A stretch of 64,000 bases of DNA from Comamonadaceae bacterium (lineage in GTDB: Bacteria; Pseudomonadota; Gammaproteobacteria; Burkholderiales; Burkholderiaceae_C): positions 1 through 64,000 of the forward strand of contig JAIXXF010000032.1 of assembly GCA_027490925.1 (NCBI GenBank), given 5' to 3'. Position numbers and translations under genes: made by a program. Each line of letters opens with the position of its first letter. Position 1 is the first letter of the stretch. This document shows, piece by piece, positions 18,572 through 27,574 of the stretch. A model generated the notes under the pieces. The model did not search any database, was not told the DNA's origin, and worked only from the letters and a program-made list of their open reading frames with translations.

Positions 18572-18595
18572 AGGCCCGCCTGTCGGGCCTTTTTT
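18572..18595 (+). terminator. Rho-independent terminator after dsbA
   Basis: AGGCCCG (18572-18578) pairs with CGGGCCT (18584-18590) around loop CCTGT, then a run of T to 18595. It ends the argS-SPOR-dsbA group and separates it from lptA. Confidence 0.9.
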
Positions 18596-18753
18596 GCGAG
18601 CCAAGGCAAGCCGCACCACGGCGATGCCGCTGTGGAATGGCCGCAATGGCGACACCACGCTGCTGTGGATGACACCGGCGGCGTGAACGGCCACCTGCGC
18701 ACAGTGGCCGCATGGTGGCCACACCGGTACAATGCAGCAAGAAACATGCCCCT

Positions 18754-19383
18754 ATGACATCCACCTCTGAGTCCACCCGCTGGTTGTGTGGGGCCTTGCT
18801 GGCCCTGACCATGTGCCCCGGGGTTGCGCAGGCCGAGAAAGCCGATCGCAACAAGCCAATGAACATCGAAGCAGACGCACTGCGTTACGACGACCTGCGG
18901 CAAGTCAGTTTGTTCACTGGCAACGTCGTCATCACCAAAGGCTCAATGGTGATCCGCGGTGTGCGGGTCGAGGTGCGGCAGGACCCGGATGGCTCACAGT
19001 TCGGCACCGCCACCGCCAGCCCTGGCCGCCTCGCTTATTTCCGGCAAAAGCGAGAGGGTGTGGACGAAACCATCGAAGGCGAGGCCGAGACCATCGAATA
19101 CAACGGTCGCAGCGACAGTGTGAAGTTCAGCAAGCGGGCTGTGCTGCGCCGGTACAAAGGGGCGACCTTGCTCGACGAAACCTCGGGCAACGTGATCAAT
19201 TACGACAACACCAACGACGTGTTCACCGTCAATGGCGGTGTGGCCAACGCCAGCAGCGGCAACCCCACTGGCCGCATCCGCGCGGTGCTCACACCCAAGC
19301 CAGGCCTGGCGTCGGCTCCGGTCGTGACCCCGGCACCGGCCACCTTGCGCCCAAGCGAGCGGCTCACCGAGGACAAAAAGTGA
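18754..19383 (+). CDS. lptA: Lipopolysaccharide transport periplasmic protein LptA
   Basis: Periplasmic bridge protein of the Lpt machine, which carries LPS from the inner membrane to LptD. It has a signal peptide ([27 protein letters not shown]), then OstA-like repeats: [36 protein letters not shown] and [10 protein letters not shown]. It has 209 residues from the ATG at 18754. The stop overlaps the lptB GTG start by four bases. lptC, usually just upstream in this group, is not in the window. Confidence 0.93.
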   Translation: MTSTSESTRWLCGALLALTMCPGVAQAEKADRNKPMNIEADALRYDDLRQVSLFTGNVVITKGSMVIRGVRVEVRQDPDGSQFGTATASPGRLAYFRQKREGVDETIEGEAETIEYNGRSDSVKFSKRAVLRRYKGATLLDETSGNVINYDNTNDVFTVNGGVANASSGNPTGRIRAVLTPKPGLASAPVVTPAPATLRPSERLTEDKK

Positions 19384-20174
19384 GCGCCTTGCCCGTCCCG
19401 TCCGACACGCCGCCGGTCTCTGCCGTGGACCCCCAATGCCAGCTGGTGGCCAGGGGACTGCAGAAAGCGTACGGCAGCCGCAAGGTGGTCAAAAACGTGT
19501 CACTCGCTGTGAAAAAAGGCGAGGTGGTGGGTTTGCTGGGCCCCAACGGCGCGGGTAAAACGACCTCTTTTTACATGATCGTGGGTTTGGTGCGGGCCGA
19601 TGCAGGCGAGATCACCATCGACGGTCAGTCGGTGACGCACATGCCCATCCACCGCCGCTCGCGGCTGGGATTGAGTTACCTGCCGCAAGAAGCGTCGATC
19701 TTCCGCAAGCTGACGGTGGAACAGAACGTGCGCGCGGTGCTGGAGTTGCAGTGCGGCGACGACGGTAAGCCGCTGGGCAAAGCCGACATCGACGCGCGCA
19801 CCGATGCCTTGCTGCAAGACCTGCGGGTGGACCACCTGCGCGACTCGCCAGCACCCGCGCTGTCGGGCGGTGAACGCCGGCGGGTGGAGATCGCCCGGGC
19901 ACTGGCCACCCAGCCGCAGTTCATTCTGCTGGACGAGCCATTCGCTGGCATCGACCCGATCGCGGTGATCGAGATCCAGCGCATCATCAGCTTCCTGAAA
20001 TCGCGCGGCATCGGCGTGTTGATCACCGACCACAACGTGCGCGAAACACTCGGCATTTGCGACCACGCCTACATCATCAGCGACGGCCAGGTGCTGGCCG
20101 AAGGCACGCCATCCGAGATCGTCAACAACCCGGATGTGCGCCGCGTGTACCTCGGCGAGCACTTCCGGATGTAG
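19380..20174 (+). CDS. lptB: LPS export ABC transporter ATP-binding protein LptB
   Basis: ATPase that powers LPS extraction by LptFGC. From GTG 19380 it has 264 residues: Walker A GPNGAGKT at 54-61, signature [15 protein letters not shown], Walker [14 protein letters not shown], and the H-loop TDHNVRE. GTGA couples it to lptA. There is an N-terminal extension of about 20 residues before the ABC domain. rpoN follows, the standard lptA-lptB-rpoN order. Confidence 0.96.
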   Translation: MSALPVPSDTPPVSAVDPQCQLVARGLQKAYGSRKVVKNVSLAVKKGEVVGLLGPNGAGKTTSFYMIVGLVRADAGEITIDGQSVTHMPIHRRSRLGLSYLPQEASIFRKLTVEQNVRAVLELQCGDDGKPLGKADIDARTDALLQDLRVDHLRDSPAPALSGGERRRVEIARALATQPQFILLDEPFAGIDPIAVIEIQRIISFLKSRGIGVLITDHNVRETLGICDHAYIISDGQVLAEGTPSEIVNNPDVRRVYLGEHFRM

Positions 20175-20260
20175 TGGATGCGACCCCCTCATTTGCGCAC
20201 CGCCATTGGCCGCCTGCTCACCGATGGGGCTGCGCCGCCGCTGGCCCGCTGTCTGGCTGA

Positions 20261-21793
20261 ATGAAGCAGGGCCTTTCACTCCGCGTCTCCCAACACCTGG
20301 CGCTGACGCCGCAATTGCAGCAATCCATCCGGCTGCTGCAACTCTCCACCCTGGAGTTGAGCCAGGAAGTCGAGCAGATGCTCGACGACAACCCCTTCCT
20401 GGAAGTCAGCGACGACGCCGCCCCGCGTGAAGAGTTCGGACCCGTCACCACCGATGCCCCGAGCGAGGACGATGGCCCCGAGGCCCACCACACCGCGTCG
20501 GATGTGCGGGACGGCGACACCGCCGAGCCAGCCACAGACACCGCGACCGAGGCCCTGCCCGACAACTGGGACGGCGACGGCACCACAGAGATCGCGCCCG
20601 ACGACAGCGAGTGGGGCAGCGACGCGCCCGCCCGCCAGCGCGACGGCGACGACAGCGGGTTGGACGCCACGGAACTGGCGCGCCAACAGGAGTCCTTGAC
20701 CGCCTTTTTGCACCGGCAGGCCCTGTCGCTGCGGCTGGGTGAGGTGGACCGGGCGGCCCTGCGCTTTCTGATCGAGTCGCTCAACGACGATGGTTACCTC
20801 GAAGACAGCTTGGCCGAACTGGCCCAGGGCCTTGGCGGCGACGACCCCGAGGCGGTCGAGGAACTGCAACAGCGCTTCGAGGTGGCGTTGCGGCTGCTGC
20901 AAAGCCTGGAACCGGCCGGGGTCGGCGCACGCCATTTGGCCGAGTGCCTGACGTTGCAACTGCGCACGCAACCTGCCGACAACAACGTGGTGCGAACCGC
21001 GCTCGCCATTTGTGCACAGCCGATGGACCTGCTCGCGCGGCGCGACATCAAACGCCTGGTCCAGCTCTGCCACGACCACGAAGCGCGGGTGCGCCAGGCG
21101 ATTGCGCTGATCCAGCGGCTGGACCCCAAGCCGGGCCGGCGCTTTGTGGACGTCGAGCGGCACGTGGTCGTGCCCGATGTCATCGTCACAGCCGTGGGAC
21201 GCGGCCCCAACCCGCGCTTTCGTGTGCAGCTCAACACCGACGTGATGCCGCGGCTCAAAGTGCACGACGTGTACGCCAGCGCGCTCAAAGCCAGCAAAAG
21301 TGCGAATGGCGCCGGGCTGCAACAACGGCTGCAAGAAGCGCGCTGGTTCATCAAGAACATCCAGCAGCGCTTTGACACCATTCTGCGGGTCAGTCACGCG
21401 ATCGTCGAACGGCAAAAGAACTTCTTTGTCCACGGCGAACTCGCCATGCGGCCACTGGTGTTGCGCGAGATCGCCGACGAGCTCGGTCTGCACGAGTCCA
21501 CCATCTCGCGTGTGACCACCGCCAAGTACATGGCCACGCCGTACGGCACCTTCGAATTGAAGTACTTCTTCGGTTCGGCACTGGGCACCGAGACCGGGGG
21601 CAACGCGTCCAGCACGGCGGTGCGGGCGCTGATCCGGCAGTTCGTGAGCGCTGAAAACACCAAAAAGCCTCTGAGCGACAACCAGATCTCAGAGATGCTC
21701 AAAGAACAAGGCATCGAATGCGCACGCCGCACCGTGGCCAAGTACCGCGAGGCGCTGCGCATCGCACCAGCCAATTTGCGCAAGGCGCTGTGA
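20261..21793 (+). CDS. rpoN: RNA polymerase sigma-54 factor
   Basis: Sigma-54, which directs transcription of nitrogen, motility and other genes under enhancer-binding activators. Region I is the N-terminal glutamine/leucine-rich LRVSQHLALTPQLQQSIRLL; an acidic region II spans about 50-130; the core-binding and HTH regions follow; and the RpoN box ARRTVAKYRE is at residues 488-497. It has 510 residues. No hpf or ptsN gene follows; the next gene is an RNA methyltransferase. Confidence 0.97.
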   Translation: MKQGLSLRVSQHLALTPQLQQSIRLLQLSTLELSQEVEQMLDDNPFLEVSDDAAPREEFGPVTTDAPSEDDGPEAHHTASDVRDGDTAEPATDTATEALPDNWDGDGTTEIAPDDSEWGSDAPARQRDGDDSGLDATELARQQESLTAFLHRQALSLRLGEVDRAALRFLIESLNDDGYLEDSLAELAQGLGGDDPEAVEELQQRFEVALRLLQSLEPAGVGARHLAECLTLQLRTQPADNNVVRTALAICAQPMDLLARRDIKRLVQLCHDHEARVRQAIALIQRLDPKPGRRFVDVERHVVVPDVIVTAVGRGPNPRFRVQLNTDVMPRLKVHDVYASALKASKSANGAGLQQRLQEARWFIKNIQQRFDTILRVSHAIVERQKNFFVHGELAMRPLVLREIADELGLHESTISRVTTAKYMATPYGTFELKYFFGSALGTETGGNASSTAVRALIRQFVSAENTKKPLSDNQISEMLKEQGIECARRTVAKYREALRIAPANLRKAL

Positions 21794-21878
21794 CCATGGC
21801 CAACACCACCCGACTTGTGCGGGCCCCCACCCGTCTGCCAAACGCTATGCGGCCCGCTGCCGCCCAGCGCTTTCACCC

Positions 21879-23132
21879 ATGAACCAACTTCACCTGTTTC
21901 TGCCCTGCGCCGCTGGCGTGGAAGACCTGCTCGAGGCCGAGGTGCGACGCTTGTGCAGCGGCCACACCGACAAGCTGCGCGGTGGCGTTCGCGTGGTTGC
22001 TTCCTGGCGCGACGCGATGCTGCTCAATTTGCACAGCCGCCTCGCACAGCGGGTGCTGGTGCAACTGGCGGATGGCTTCTACCGCAACGAGAACGACCTG
22101 TACGCCATCGCCAGCGACGTGGCGTGGGAGATCTGGTTCACCACCCGCCAAAGCATCAAGGTCGAGATCACCGCGCAGCACAGCCCACTCACCAGCCTGA
22201 ACTTCGCGGCGCTGAAAGTGAAAGACGCGGTGTGCGACCGCTTCCGAGCCAAGACCGGCGGCGTCCGCCCCGATGTGAACACCCAGTGGCCCGACGTGCG
22301 TGTCTACGCCCACCTCACCACCGACCGCTGTGCGTTGTACATCGACACCTCGGGCGAGCCACTGTTCAAACGCGGCTGGCGCGAAGACAAGGGCGACGCC
22401 CCATTGAAAGAGACGCTGGCCGCCGCCATGCTGGCCGCCAGCGGTTGGGACGGCAGCGCACCGCTGTACGACCCATGTTGCGGCAGCGGCACCATCGCCA
22501 TCGAAGCGGCCACCATCGCCTGCCACCAGGCACCGGGGCTGCTGCGCCGCTTCGCTTTTGAGAAGTACCTGCCGTTCCAGTCCCATGTGTGGGACGGTCT
22601 GCGTCAGCAAGCCGAAGCCGCGGTTCGCGATCCCAGCGTGCCGGTGTTCGGCAGCGACGTGGCGTTCCGCATGGTCGACTTCGCCCAGCGCAACGCCGAG
22701 CGCGCCGGGGTGGCCCACGCGTTGCAGCTGCGCGGCGGTGACGCCCTGCAGCGCATGCCCCCCGCGGACGGTGGGGTGATGCTGCTGAACCCGCCTTATG
22801 GCGAGCGCATCGCGGTGGCTGGGGTGGCTGGGGTGGCGGGGACGTCGGTGTCGGCGCGTGGCCCCGGCGCTGGGCGAGAAACCGCGCAGGTGGATGGCCA
22901 GCGCGACGAACGCGACGCGTTTTTCCCCCAGCTGGCCACCCACTGGAAAAAGCACTATGCGGGCTGGACCGCCTGGGTGCTGACGCCCGACCTGAAGTTG
23001 CCAAGCCGCATGCGCTTGAAAGAATCGCGCCGTGTGCCGATGTGGAACGGCCCGATCGAATGCCGCCTGTTCCGGTTCGACATGGTCGCCGGCTCGGCGC
23101 GTGCCAAGTCAACGGCCACGCCCACCGAATGA
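21879..23132 (+). CDS. THUMP-domain class I SAM-dependent RNA methyltransferase
   Basis: 417 residues resembling the N-terminal half of RlmL, the 23S rRNA m2G2445 methyltransferase: an N-terminal ferredoxin-like part, a THUMP domain (about 45-155), then a Rossmann methyltransferase with the SAM motif YDPCCGSGTIAIEAA and catalytic NPPYGER. The RlmK half found in E. coli is absent. A 9-base unit repeated three times (22815-22841) adds VAGVAGVAG just after NPPYGER. A PIN nuclease gene overlaps its stop. Confidence 0.85.
   Translation: MNQLHLFLPCAAGVEDLLEAEVRRLCSGHTDKLRGGVRVVASWRDAMLLNLHSRLAQRVLVQLADGFYRNENDLYAIASDVAWEIWFTTRQSIKVEITAQHSPLTSLNFAALKVKDAVCDRFRAKTGGVRPDVNTQWPDVRVYAHLTTDRCALYIDTSGEPLFKRGWREDKGDAPLKETLAAAMLAASGWDGSAPLYDPCCGSGTIAIEAATIACHQAPGLLRRFAFEKYLPFQSHVWDGLRQQAEAAVRDPSVPVFGSDVAFRMVDFAQRNAERAGVAHALQLRGGDALQRMPPADGGVMLLNPPYGERIAVAGVAGVAGTSVSARGPGAGRETAQVDGQRDERDAFFPQLATHWKKHYAGWTAWVLTPDLKLPSRMRLKESRRVPMWNGPIECRLFRFDMVAGSARAKSTATPTE
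22815..22841 (+). repeat. Three in-frame 9-base repeats in the RNA methyltransferase gene
   Basis: GTGGCTGGG is repeated three times (the last copy GTGGCGGGG), encoding Val-Ala-Gly three times in a loop after the catalytic NPPYGER motif. A change in unit number would stay in frame and vary only loop length. Confidence 0.85.
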
Positions 23133-23551
23133 GCGCGCCCGCTGTGGTGTTGGACACCAACGTCCTGCTGGACCTGTGGGTGTTTGACGACCCCCCATCG
23201 GCCGCCCTGCGGGGCGCGGTCGAGTCGGGCGCGGTGGCCTGGCTGGCCACGGAAGGCATGCGCAACGAATTGGCGCGCGTGCTGGGCTATCCCCAGATCG
23301 CCCCGCGCCTTGCGTTTCACCGGCGCACAGCCGACTCGGTGCTGGCCGCCTTCGACCGCCACGCGCGGCTGGTGCCGGCCGCACCCAAGGCCCCCATCAC
23401 CTGCAAAGACCCCGACGACCAGGCCTTCATCGACCTCGCCGTCGCCCACCGAGCCACCCTGCTCAGCAAAGACAAGGCGGTGGTCTGCATGCGCAAGCGA
23501 CTGCTCGCGCTGGGCGTGGCCCACGATACGGCCGCCCTGCTGACCACCTGA
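23129..23551 (+). CDS. PIN-domain nuclease
   Basis: 140 residues of the PIN RNase fold, close to the putative toxin-antitoxin PIN family. The acidic metal site is complete: Asp9 (VLDTN), Glu47 (RNEL), Asp97 (DPDDQ), Asp102 and Asp115. The ATG overlaps the methyltransferase TGA (ATGA), so the two are translationally coupled. No small antitoxin gene lies beside it, so it may work as an RNA-processing enzyme rather than a toxin. Both readings are inference. Confidence 0.85.
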   Translation: MSAPAVVLDTNVLLDLWVFDDPPSAALRGAVESGAVAWLATEGMRNELARVLGYPQIAPRLAFHRRTADSVLAAFDRHARLVPAAPKAPITCKDPDDQAFIDLAVAHRATLLSKDKAVVCMRKRLLALGVAHDTAALLTT

Positions 23552-23590
23552 ACTGTCCGTTTCACCACGTCCACACCCTGCCCCCTGACC

Positions 23591-24370
23591 ATGACCGACC
23601 AACCCGCCACCGCGCTGCAGCCCGCCGATTTCGATGCGCTTGACGCGCTGCTCGACGACCTTCGTACCCGCCACGACGAAACCCCGCAGTGGGAATTCAT
23701 GGAGGGCGCCATGGCCGCGCTGATTTGCACCCGTCGCCCCGTGCCGCCCGAGGAATACCTGCCGGTGCTGCTGGCCACTGACGACGACGCCGGGGCCGAC
23801 CCATTCACCGACACCGCCCAGCGCGATCGCTTCATGGCCTTGTGGCACCGCCGCTGGCACGAGGTGGCGACCGCGCTCGACACCGACGTGGAAACCCTGG
23901 ACGACGACCGTGCCTACCAGCCCGAGGTGTTGGACGTGCGCGGTGGCATGGCCGCCTTGCCAGAGGCCGAACGGGTGGCACTGGACGATGAGGCGCTGCC
24001 CAGCTTCGCGCAGGTGTGGGCCCTGGGCTTCATGTACGTGGTGGAGAACTGGGCCGACGACTGGGCCGCCCCGCGCGACAAAGACGCCGCCGAATGGCTG
24101 GACGGCTCGTTGGGTGCCATCGTTGAAATGACCGAAGACGACACCGGTGTGCCCAGCGTCTCCATGTTCAGCGAGGACGGCCCGCCCAGCGTGAGCGACG
24201 CTCGGCTGGAGGCCTACGGCGCTGCGCTGTGGGCGGTCTACGACCTGCGCGATCTGTGGCGCACCATGGGCCCGAAACAAGACACCCTACGCAAAGCCGC
24301 CACCCCCGGCCGCAACGACATCTGCCCCTGTGGCAGTGGCAAGAAATACAAAAAATGCCACGGCGCCTGA
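23591..24370 (+). CDS. UPF0149/YecA-family protein with SEC-C motif
   Basis: 259 residues, very acidic. The N-terminal helical UPF0149 domain includes [22 protein letters not shown] and the C-terminus is a zinc-binding SEC-C motif, [14 protein letters not shown] at 245-258, like that of SecA. Such proteins may bind ribosomes or SecA, but their role is not settled. It is 39 bases after the PIN gene and probably in the same transcript. Confidence 0.88.
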   Translation: MTDQPATALQPADFDALDALLDDLRTRHDETPQWEFMEGAMAALICTRRPVPPEEYLPVLLATDDDAGADPFTDTAQRDRFMALWHRRWHEVATALDTDVETLDDDRAYQPEVLDVRGGMAALPEAERVALDDEALPSFAQVWALGFMYVVENWADDWAAPRDKDAAEWLDGSLGAIVEMTEDDTGVPSVSMFSEDGPPSVSDARLEAYGAALWAVYDLRDLWRTMGPKQDTLRKAATPGRNDICPCGSGKKYKKCHGA

Positions 24371-24500
24371 CCCGCACCTGCACCGCTGCTGGGTCGCGGC
24401 TGCAAGGTGTCGGACCTCTGGCTGGCGGGTGGCCTCACCCTGACCCGCGTGGCGCACCGGTGTCGCATGCGGGCATGCCACAGGCGAGCACGGGGCGGAC

Positions 24501-25397
24501 TCAGGACTGAAAGAAGGCCCGCAAGGAGTGGGCCGTTGCCTCAGGCAGTTCTTCGGGAATGAAGTGCCCGGCGGGCAGGGTGTGGCCTGTGACCTGGCCC
24601 GCACACTGCGCCCGCCACAGGGCCAGCGGTTGGAACAGGCGGTGCACCACCCCACGCTCACCCCACAGCACCAAGGTGTCGCAGGCGATCTTGTCGCCCC
24701 GGGCGCGGCTGGCGCGGTCGTGGTCCAAGTCGATGCCTGCGCTGGCGCGGTAGTCTTCGCAGGCGCTGTGGATGGCTTCGGGCGTGCAAAAGCAGCGCTC
24801 GTACTCCGCCAGTGCGGCCGGTTCGATGAAACCTGTGCCGCTGCCGCCCCAGCCCCCCAGCTTGGTGTGCAGATAAGCCTGCGGCGCGCCGCCGATCATG
24901 GTCTCGGGCAGGGGGTGCGGCTGGATCAAATGGAACCAGTGGTAGTAGGCGCGGGCAAAGGCCATGTCGGTGCGGTCGTACATGTCCAGCGTGGGGGCGA
25001 TGTCGATCACGCAGAGCTTGTTCACCCGTTGGGGGTGGTCCACTGCGAGGCGGTGCGCCACCCGGCCGCCGCGATCGTGGCCACACAGGCCAAAGCGGTC
25101 CACGCCCAGCGCATCCATCAGCGCCACGAGGTCGGCAGCCATGGCACGTTTACTTTGCTGGGCGTGGTCAGGCTCGTCGGGCGGTTTGGACGAATCGCCG
25201 TAGCCGCGCAGGTCGGGCAGCACGAGAAAGAAGTCTGGCGCCAGCCGCTGCGCCACCCGGTGCCACATGGCGTGGGTTTGCGGAAAGCCATGCAGCAGCA
25301 GCAACGGCGGCGCACCCACCCGCCCGCCGACCCGTGTATGGACCGTGGCGCCCGGCACCTGTACCCGGCGTGGCTCGAAGCCGTCAAACCAGCCCAT
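24501..25397 (-). CDS. Alpha/beta hydrolase, haloacetate dehalogenase type
   Basis: 298 residues from ATG 25397. The fold and residues match fluoroacetate/haloacetate dehalogenases: LLLLHGFPQTHAMW, nucleophile Asp108 in GHDRGGRVAHR with Arg109 and Arg112 as the carboxylate clamp, His153-Trp154 in YYHWFHLIQP (halide site), Asp132 and catalytic His278 in GHFIPEE. The product from haloacetate is glycolate. The start overlaps the 3' end of pncC by 14 bases. Some relatives are epoxide hydrolases, but the Arg pair favours haloacetate. Confidence 0.82.
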   Translation of the reverse strand: MGWFDGFEPRRVQVPGATVHTRVGGRVGAPPLLLLHGFPQTHAMWHRVAQRLAPDFFLVLPDLRGYGDSSKPPDEPDHAQQSKRAMAADLVALMDALGVDRFGLCGHDRGGRVAHRLAVDHPQRVNKLCVIDIAPTLDMYDRTDMAFARAYYHWFHLIQPHPLPETMIGGAPQAYLHTKLGGWGGSGTGFIEPAALAEYERCFCTPEAIHSACEDYRASAGIDLDHDRASRARGDKIACDTLVLWGERGVVHRLFQPLALWRAQCAGQVTGHTLPAGHFIPEELPEATAHSLRAFFQS

Positions 25398-25935
25398 CGC
25401 CAGGTCCCTGGTCAGCGAGGGGGGCTGGGCCGCCGCCCAGGCGTTGCAGCAGCCCCGCCAAGGCATGCTGCACCGTGGCGTTGCGCACGGCGGTGCGGTC
25501 GCCATCAAAGCGGCACCGCTCGCTGGTGAGCTGCCCCTGCACCATGAAGCCAAACCACACGGTGCCGACCGGTTTGTCGGCGCTGCCGCCCGTGGGGCCC
25601 GCAACGCCGGTGACCGCCACGCCCACCTGCGCGGCCGAGTGGCGCACCGCGCCGAACGCCATGGCGCGGGCGACCGGCTCGCTGACCGCACCGTGGGCCG
25701 CAATGAGCGCCGCGTCCACCCCCAGTGACTCGGTCTTGGCCTCGTTGGAATAGGTCACAAAGCCGCGTTCGAACCATTGGCTGGAACCCGCCAGTGCGGT
25801 GCAGGTGGCGGCGATCAAACCGCCAGTGCAACTCTCGGCGGTGACCAATTTTTCCCCTTTGGCAAGCAGAATTTGGGCCAAATGGGCTTCCAGCCCTTTC
25901 GGAAACTGCCGATATTGCTCATCTTTTGATAGCAT
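25384..25935 (-). CDS. pncC: Nicotinamide-nucleotide amidase (CinA C-terminal family)
   Basis: Hydrolyses nicotinamide mononucleotide to nicotinate mononucleotide in NAD recycling. 183 residues with the family signatures KLVTAESCTGGLIAATCTALAGSS and VGVAVTGVAGPTGGS. The first codons (MLSKDEQ) come from a half copy of the dispersed repeat at 25914-25955, so the N-terminus may have been shaped by it. It lies six bases after pgpA in a thiL-pgpA-pncC order that is conserved in relatives. Confidence 0.9.
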   Translation of the reverse strand: MLSKDEQYRQFPKGLEAHLAQILLAKGEKLVTAESCTGGLIAATCTALAGSSQWFERGFVTYSNEAKTESLGVDAALIAAHGAVSEPVARAMAFGAVRHSAAQVGVAVTGVAGPTGGSADKPVGTVWFGFMVQGQLTSERCRFDGDRTAVRNATVQHALAGLLQRLGGGPAPLADQGPGDGLV

Positions 25936-25955
25936 AAAGACTCACCAGAAGCGCC
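25914..25955 (+). repeat. Possible half copy of the dispersed repeat at the pgpA-pncC junction
   Basis: GCTCATCTTTTGATAGC resembles the first block of the repeat, and ACCAGAAGC resembles its last block, but they lie about 8 rather than 20 bases apart. It covers the pgpA stop and the pncC start. Confidence 0.35.
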
Positions 25956-26505
25956 ACAACGCGATCACCAGCAGGGTGCAAAACGCGGCCACCAGATCGT
26001 CGAACATGACGCCGAAACCGCCGCGCGGCCCCAACCCTTTGAAGGCCTGGTCGGCCCAAGCCACCGGGCCAGGCTTGACCGCGTCGAAAAAGCGGAACAG
26101 AGCGAAAGCGACCGCCTGGCCCACCAAGCCCGCGGGCAGCACCAGCCACAACACCAGCCAGAACGCGACGACCTCGTCCCAGACGATGGGGCTGGGGTCG
26201 AGCGTGTTCAGGTGCCGGGCGGTGACGGTGCACGCCCACCAACCGACCCCCGCCGACAGCGCGATCACCACACCCAACTGCGCCACGTTCAGGTACTGCT
26301 GCAACACCAGCCAGGACAACCAAGCCCACAACGTGCCCGCCGTGCCGGGCGCGACCGGGCTGAGCCCCGAGCCGAAACCCAGTGCCACCAGGTGGGCTGG
26401 GTGGCTGAGCATGAAGCGGCCATTGGCGCGGACCGGCAGCGGCGCCGCAGCGCGGGCGTCGCCGCCAGGGTGGGATTCGGGGTGGAGGTGATCGGCGCTG
26501 GGCAT
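25942..26505 (-). CDS. pgpA: Phosphatidylglycerophosphatase A
   Basis: Inner-membrane phosphatase making phosphatidylglycerol from its phosphate. 187 residues with FGSGLSPVAPGTAGTLWA and the acidic IVWDEVVAFW motif, an FFDAVKPGP element, and four hydrophobic segments. It lies 29 bases after thiL. The start may be at a later Met (FMLSHPAHLVALGFG), because the first 30 residues look non-conserved. Its stop codon is in the half repeat at 25914-25955. Confidence 0.92.
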   Translation of the reverse strand: MPSADHLHPESHPGGDARAAAPLPVRANGRFMLSHPAHLVALGFGSGLSPVAPGTAGTLWAWLSWLVLQQYLNVAQLGVVIALSAGVGWWACTVTARHLNTLDPSPIVWDEVVAFWLVLWLVLPAGLVGQAVAFALFRFFDAVKPGPVAWADQAFKGLGPRGGFGVMFDDLVAAFCTLLVIALWRFW

Positions 26506-26534
26506 GGGTCTGGGGTCGGGGCGTTGGCAGTGCT

Positions 26535-27500
26535 TCAGGCGAAATGGTCGAATCCGCCGAAACGGCGGTGCAAGGGCCGACCGGCCGCATCGCGCAGGCG
26601 CAGGCCGGGCTCAGCGTCGATCTGGCCGATGCGGGTGACCGGTGTGGCGCTGTCGCGCGCGGCCTGTTGCACCGCGCTGCGGGCGCTGGGCGGGGCGGTG
26701 AACAAAAGCTCGTAATCATCGCCCCCGGAGAGGGCGCAGTCGAGCGCCTGCTCGGGCGGCAGACGCTTCAGCGTGTCGCTGGTGGCGTCGGACGAGAACA
26801 CAAACACCGTGTCCACCGTGGCGCCGCAGTTCGACGCACCCAGGATGTGGCGCAGGTCACCCAGGAGGCCATCGCTGACGTCGATCGCCGCATGGGCCAC
26901 GCCGCGCAGCGCCTGCCCCAGGGCCACCCGGGGGGTGGGCTGCTCCATGCGGGCACGCACCGCCTGAAAGGCGTCGGCGGACAGCGATTGGCCGCCGCGA
27001 AACACCTCCAGCGCCAGCCGCGCATCGCCCACCTGGCCGCTGACGTAGATGTCGTCCCCAGGTTGGGCGCGGTGGCGCAGCAGGGCCTGGGTGGGAGGCA
27101 CTTCGCCCAGCACCGTGATGCAGATGTTCAGTGGGCCTTGGGTGGTGTCGCCCCCAGCCAGCACGCAGCCGTGCTCGTCGGCCAGGGCGAGCAGGCCCTG
27201 GGAAAACGGCGCCAGCCAGGCGTCGTCGGCGCGGGGCAAGGCCAACGCCAAGGTGAAGGCGAGCGGCTTGGCGCCGCACGCGGCAAGGTCGCTCAGGTTC
27301 ACCGCCAGGGCCTTGTGGCCCAGCTTGTGCGGATCCACCGTGGACAGAAAGTGTCGTCCCTCGACCAGCATGTCGCTGGAGACGGCGAGTTGCTGGCCGG
27401 GGGCGGGCTGCAGCAGCGCGCAGTCGTCGCCCACGCCGAGCGCCACAGCGCCGTTGGCTGGGCGCTTGAAAAAGCGCTGGATCAGGTCAAATTCGCCCAT
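26535..27500 (-). CDS. thiL: Thiamine-monophosphate kinase
   Basis: Phosphorylates thiamine monophosphate to the active pyrophosphate. 321 residues starting MGEFDLIQRFF, with GVGDDCALL, the DMLVEGRHF metal-binding segment, LSDLAACGAKP, GGDTTQGP and DVSDGLLGDL, all hallmarks of the AIR-synthase-like ThiL family. It is first of the thiL-pgpA-pncC set, 74 bases after the Gcr-type gene. Confidence 0.95.
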   Translation of the reverse strand: MGEFDLIQRFFKRPANGAVALGVGDDCALLQPAPGQQLAVSSDMLVEGRHFLSTVDPHKLGHKALAVNLSDLAACGAKPLAFTLALALPRADDAWLAPFSQGLLALADEHGCVLAGGDTTQGPLNICITVLGEVPPTQALLRHRAQPGDDIYVSGQVGDARLALEVFRGGQSLSADAFQAVRARMEQPTPRVALGQALRGVAHAAIDVSDGLLGDLRHILGASNCGATVDTVFVFSSDATSDTLKRLPPEQALDCALSGGDDYELLFTAPPSARSAVQQAARDSATPVTRIGQIDAEPGLRLRDAAGRPLHRRFGGFDHFA

Positions 27501-27574
27501 CGGCCGAGCATAGCGCCCCGGGGCACAGGGCGCCGCAGCCGTGGCGGTGTTCCGCCTGCGCATCGGGCGCTGCA

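Noticed and set aside
23129-23551. The PIN protein as a classical VapC toxin with antitoxin
   Set aside because: No small DNA-binding antitoxin gene is adjacent; it overlaps an RNA methyltransferase instead.
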